Source of the DNA: an uncultured Lachnospiraceae bacterium
GTDB lineage: Bacteria; Bacillota; Clostridia; Lachnospirales; Lachnospiraceae
DNA length: 40,318 nucleotides
Assembly: GCA_910583895.1 (NCBI GenBank)
Contig: CAJTYJ010000003.1
Span: forward strand, 1 to 40,318
Reading direction: 5' to 3'
This document shows positions 40,085-40,318 of this stretch, in pieces. The notes under the pieces were generated by a model. That model saw nothing but the letters and a program-made list of their open reading frames with translations, ran no database searches and was not told the DNA's origin. How positions within the stretch are numbered: the stretch's first letter is position 1; each line of letters starts with the position of its first letter. Position numbers and translations under genes: made by a program.

Positions 40085-40318
40085 GTACCGCTTCAGCCCT
40101 TCCACAGCCCCTTTGTCTAGATGCATTCCTGATCGCTTCCGCGCTCCGGAATCCATCTGGGCTTTCTCAGGACTTTCGCTGTTTTTCGTACCGCTTCAGC
40201 CCCCTGCCTGGATGCATTCCTGATCGCTTCCGCGCTTTGGAATCCATCTGGGCTTTCTCAGGGCTTTCGCTGTTTTTCGTACCGCTTCAGCCCCCTGCCT
40301 GGATGCATTCCTGATCGC
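40085..40318. repeat. Non-coding tandem repeat, ~91-bp unit, running off the window end
   Basis: Copies begin at 40085, 40188 and 40279. The second unit is 91 bases; the first is 103 because of extra bases after its CAGCCC. Each unit contains GATGCATTCC and, 18 bases on, GGAATCCATC, a 10-bp arm pair with one mismatch, plus two GGGCTTTC-like words. The unit length is not a multiple of three, so it is not a coding repeat. It lies directly upstream of terD. Confidence 0.85.

Noticed and set aside
40085..40318. CRISPR array at the window end
   Set aside because: The repeated unit is the whole ~91 bases with no variable spacer, and there are no cas genes.

Overview
The window looks like a chromosomal segment of a low-to-mid GC anaerobic Firmicute, most likely a Lachnospiraceae-type gut clostridium. 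This is an inference from gene content: a dgt-dnaG pair, the clostridial GlgC/GlgD pair, DUF5662 and DUF4349 proteins, ECF sigma/anti-sigma pairs, a ParE/ParC-type topoisomerase pair and a tungsten aldehyde oxidoreductase locus. I saw no tRNA, rRNA, CRISPR array or transposase.

Layout. 1-5.4 kb (minus): a GH13-fold protein without an intact catalytic site, a DUF5662 protein, dgt and dnaG. 5.7-21 kb: a molybdenum/tungsten cofactor island. Its minus-strand operon runs from an excisionase-type HTH/PBP regulator through moeA, a moeA-PBP fusion, a GlpA-like flavoprotein with a [2Fe-2S] domain and a second FAD/NAD oxidoreductase; mogA follows from its own promoter. Divergently, on the plus strand, lie an iron alcohol dehydrogenase, a 605-residue aldehyde ferredoxin oxidoreductase (AOR), a MoaD-like sulfur carrier and a MoeB-like activator. 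Next come tupABC (tungstate uptake, minus), moaA (plus) and a broken ModE-type HTH (minus). 21-25.2 kb (minus): two ECF sigma factors, each with a membrane partner, and a DUF4349 lipoprotein. 25.4-30.3 kb (minus): a HAD phosphatase, parC and parE. 30.5-31.4 kb (plus): a coiled-coil protein made of 34 heptad repeats. 31.5-36 kb (minus): glgD, glgC and an active GlgX-type debranching enzyme. 36-40 kb (minus): a HAD phosphatase, a Ca2+ P-type ATPase and TerD. The last 240 bases hold a tandem repeat that runs off the end.

How the parts work together. TupABC imports tungstate; MoaA, MoaD, MoeB, MogA and two MoeA paralogues make and metallate the pterin; AOR uses the cofactor; and the alcohol dehydrogenase can interconvert the aldehyde with its alcohol. 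moaC, moaE and mobA are not in the window. The alcohol dehydrogenase and AOR genes have nearly copied promoter regions with the same upstream operator-like block. In the first copy the block also covers the -10 box of the divergent HTH-PBP gene. The PBP domain of that regulator recurs fused to MoeA, which suggests one ligand controls both regulation and metal insertion. This shared-sensor, duplicated-promoter tungsten regulon is the best candidate for an under-described system. The inactive GH13 paralogue, the hairpin element inserted at the 3' end of a sigma-partner gene, the expanding heptad gene and the terminal 91-bp repeats are the other notable observations.
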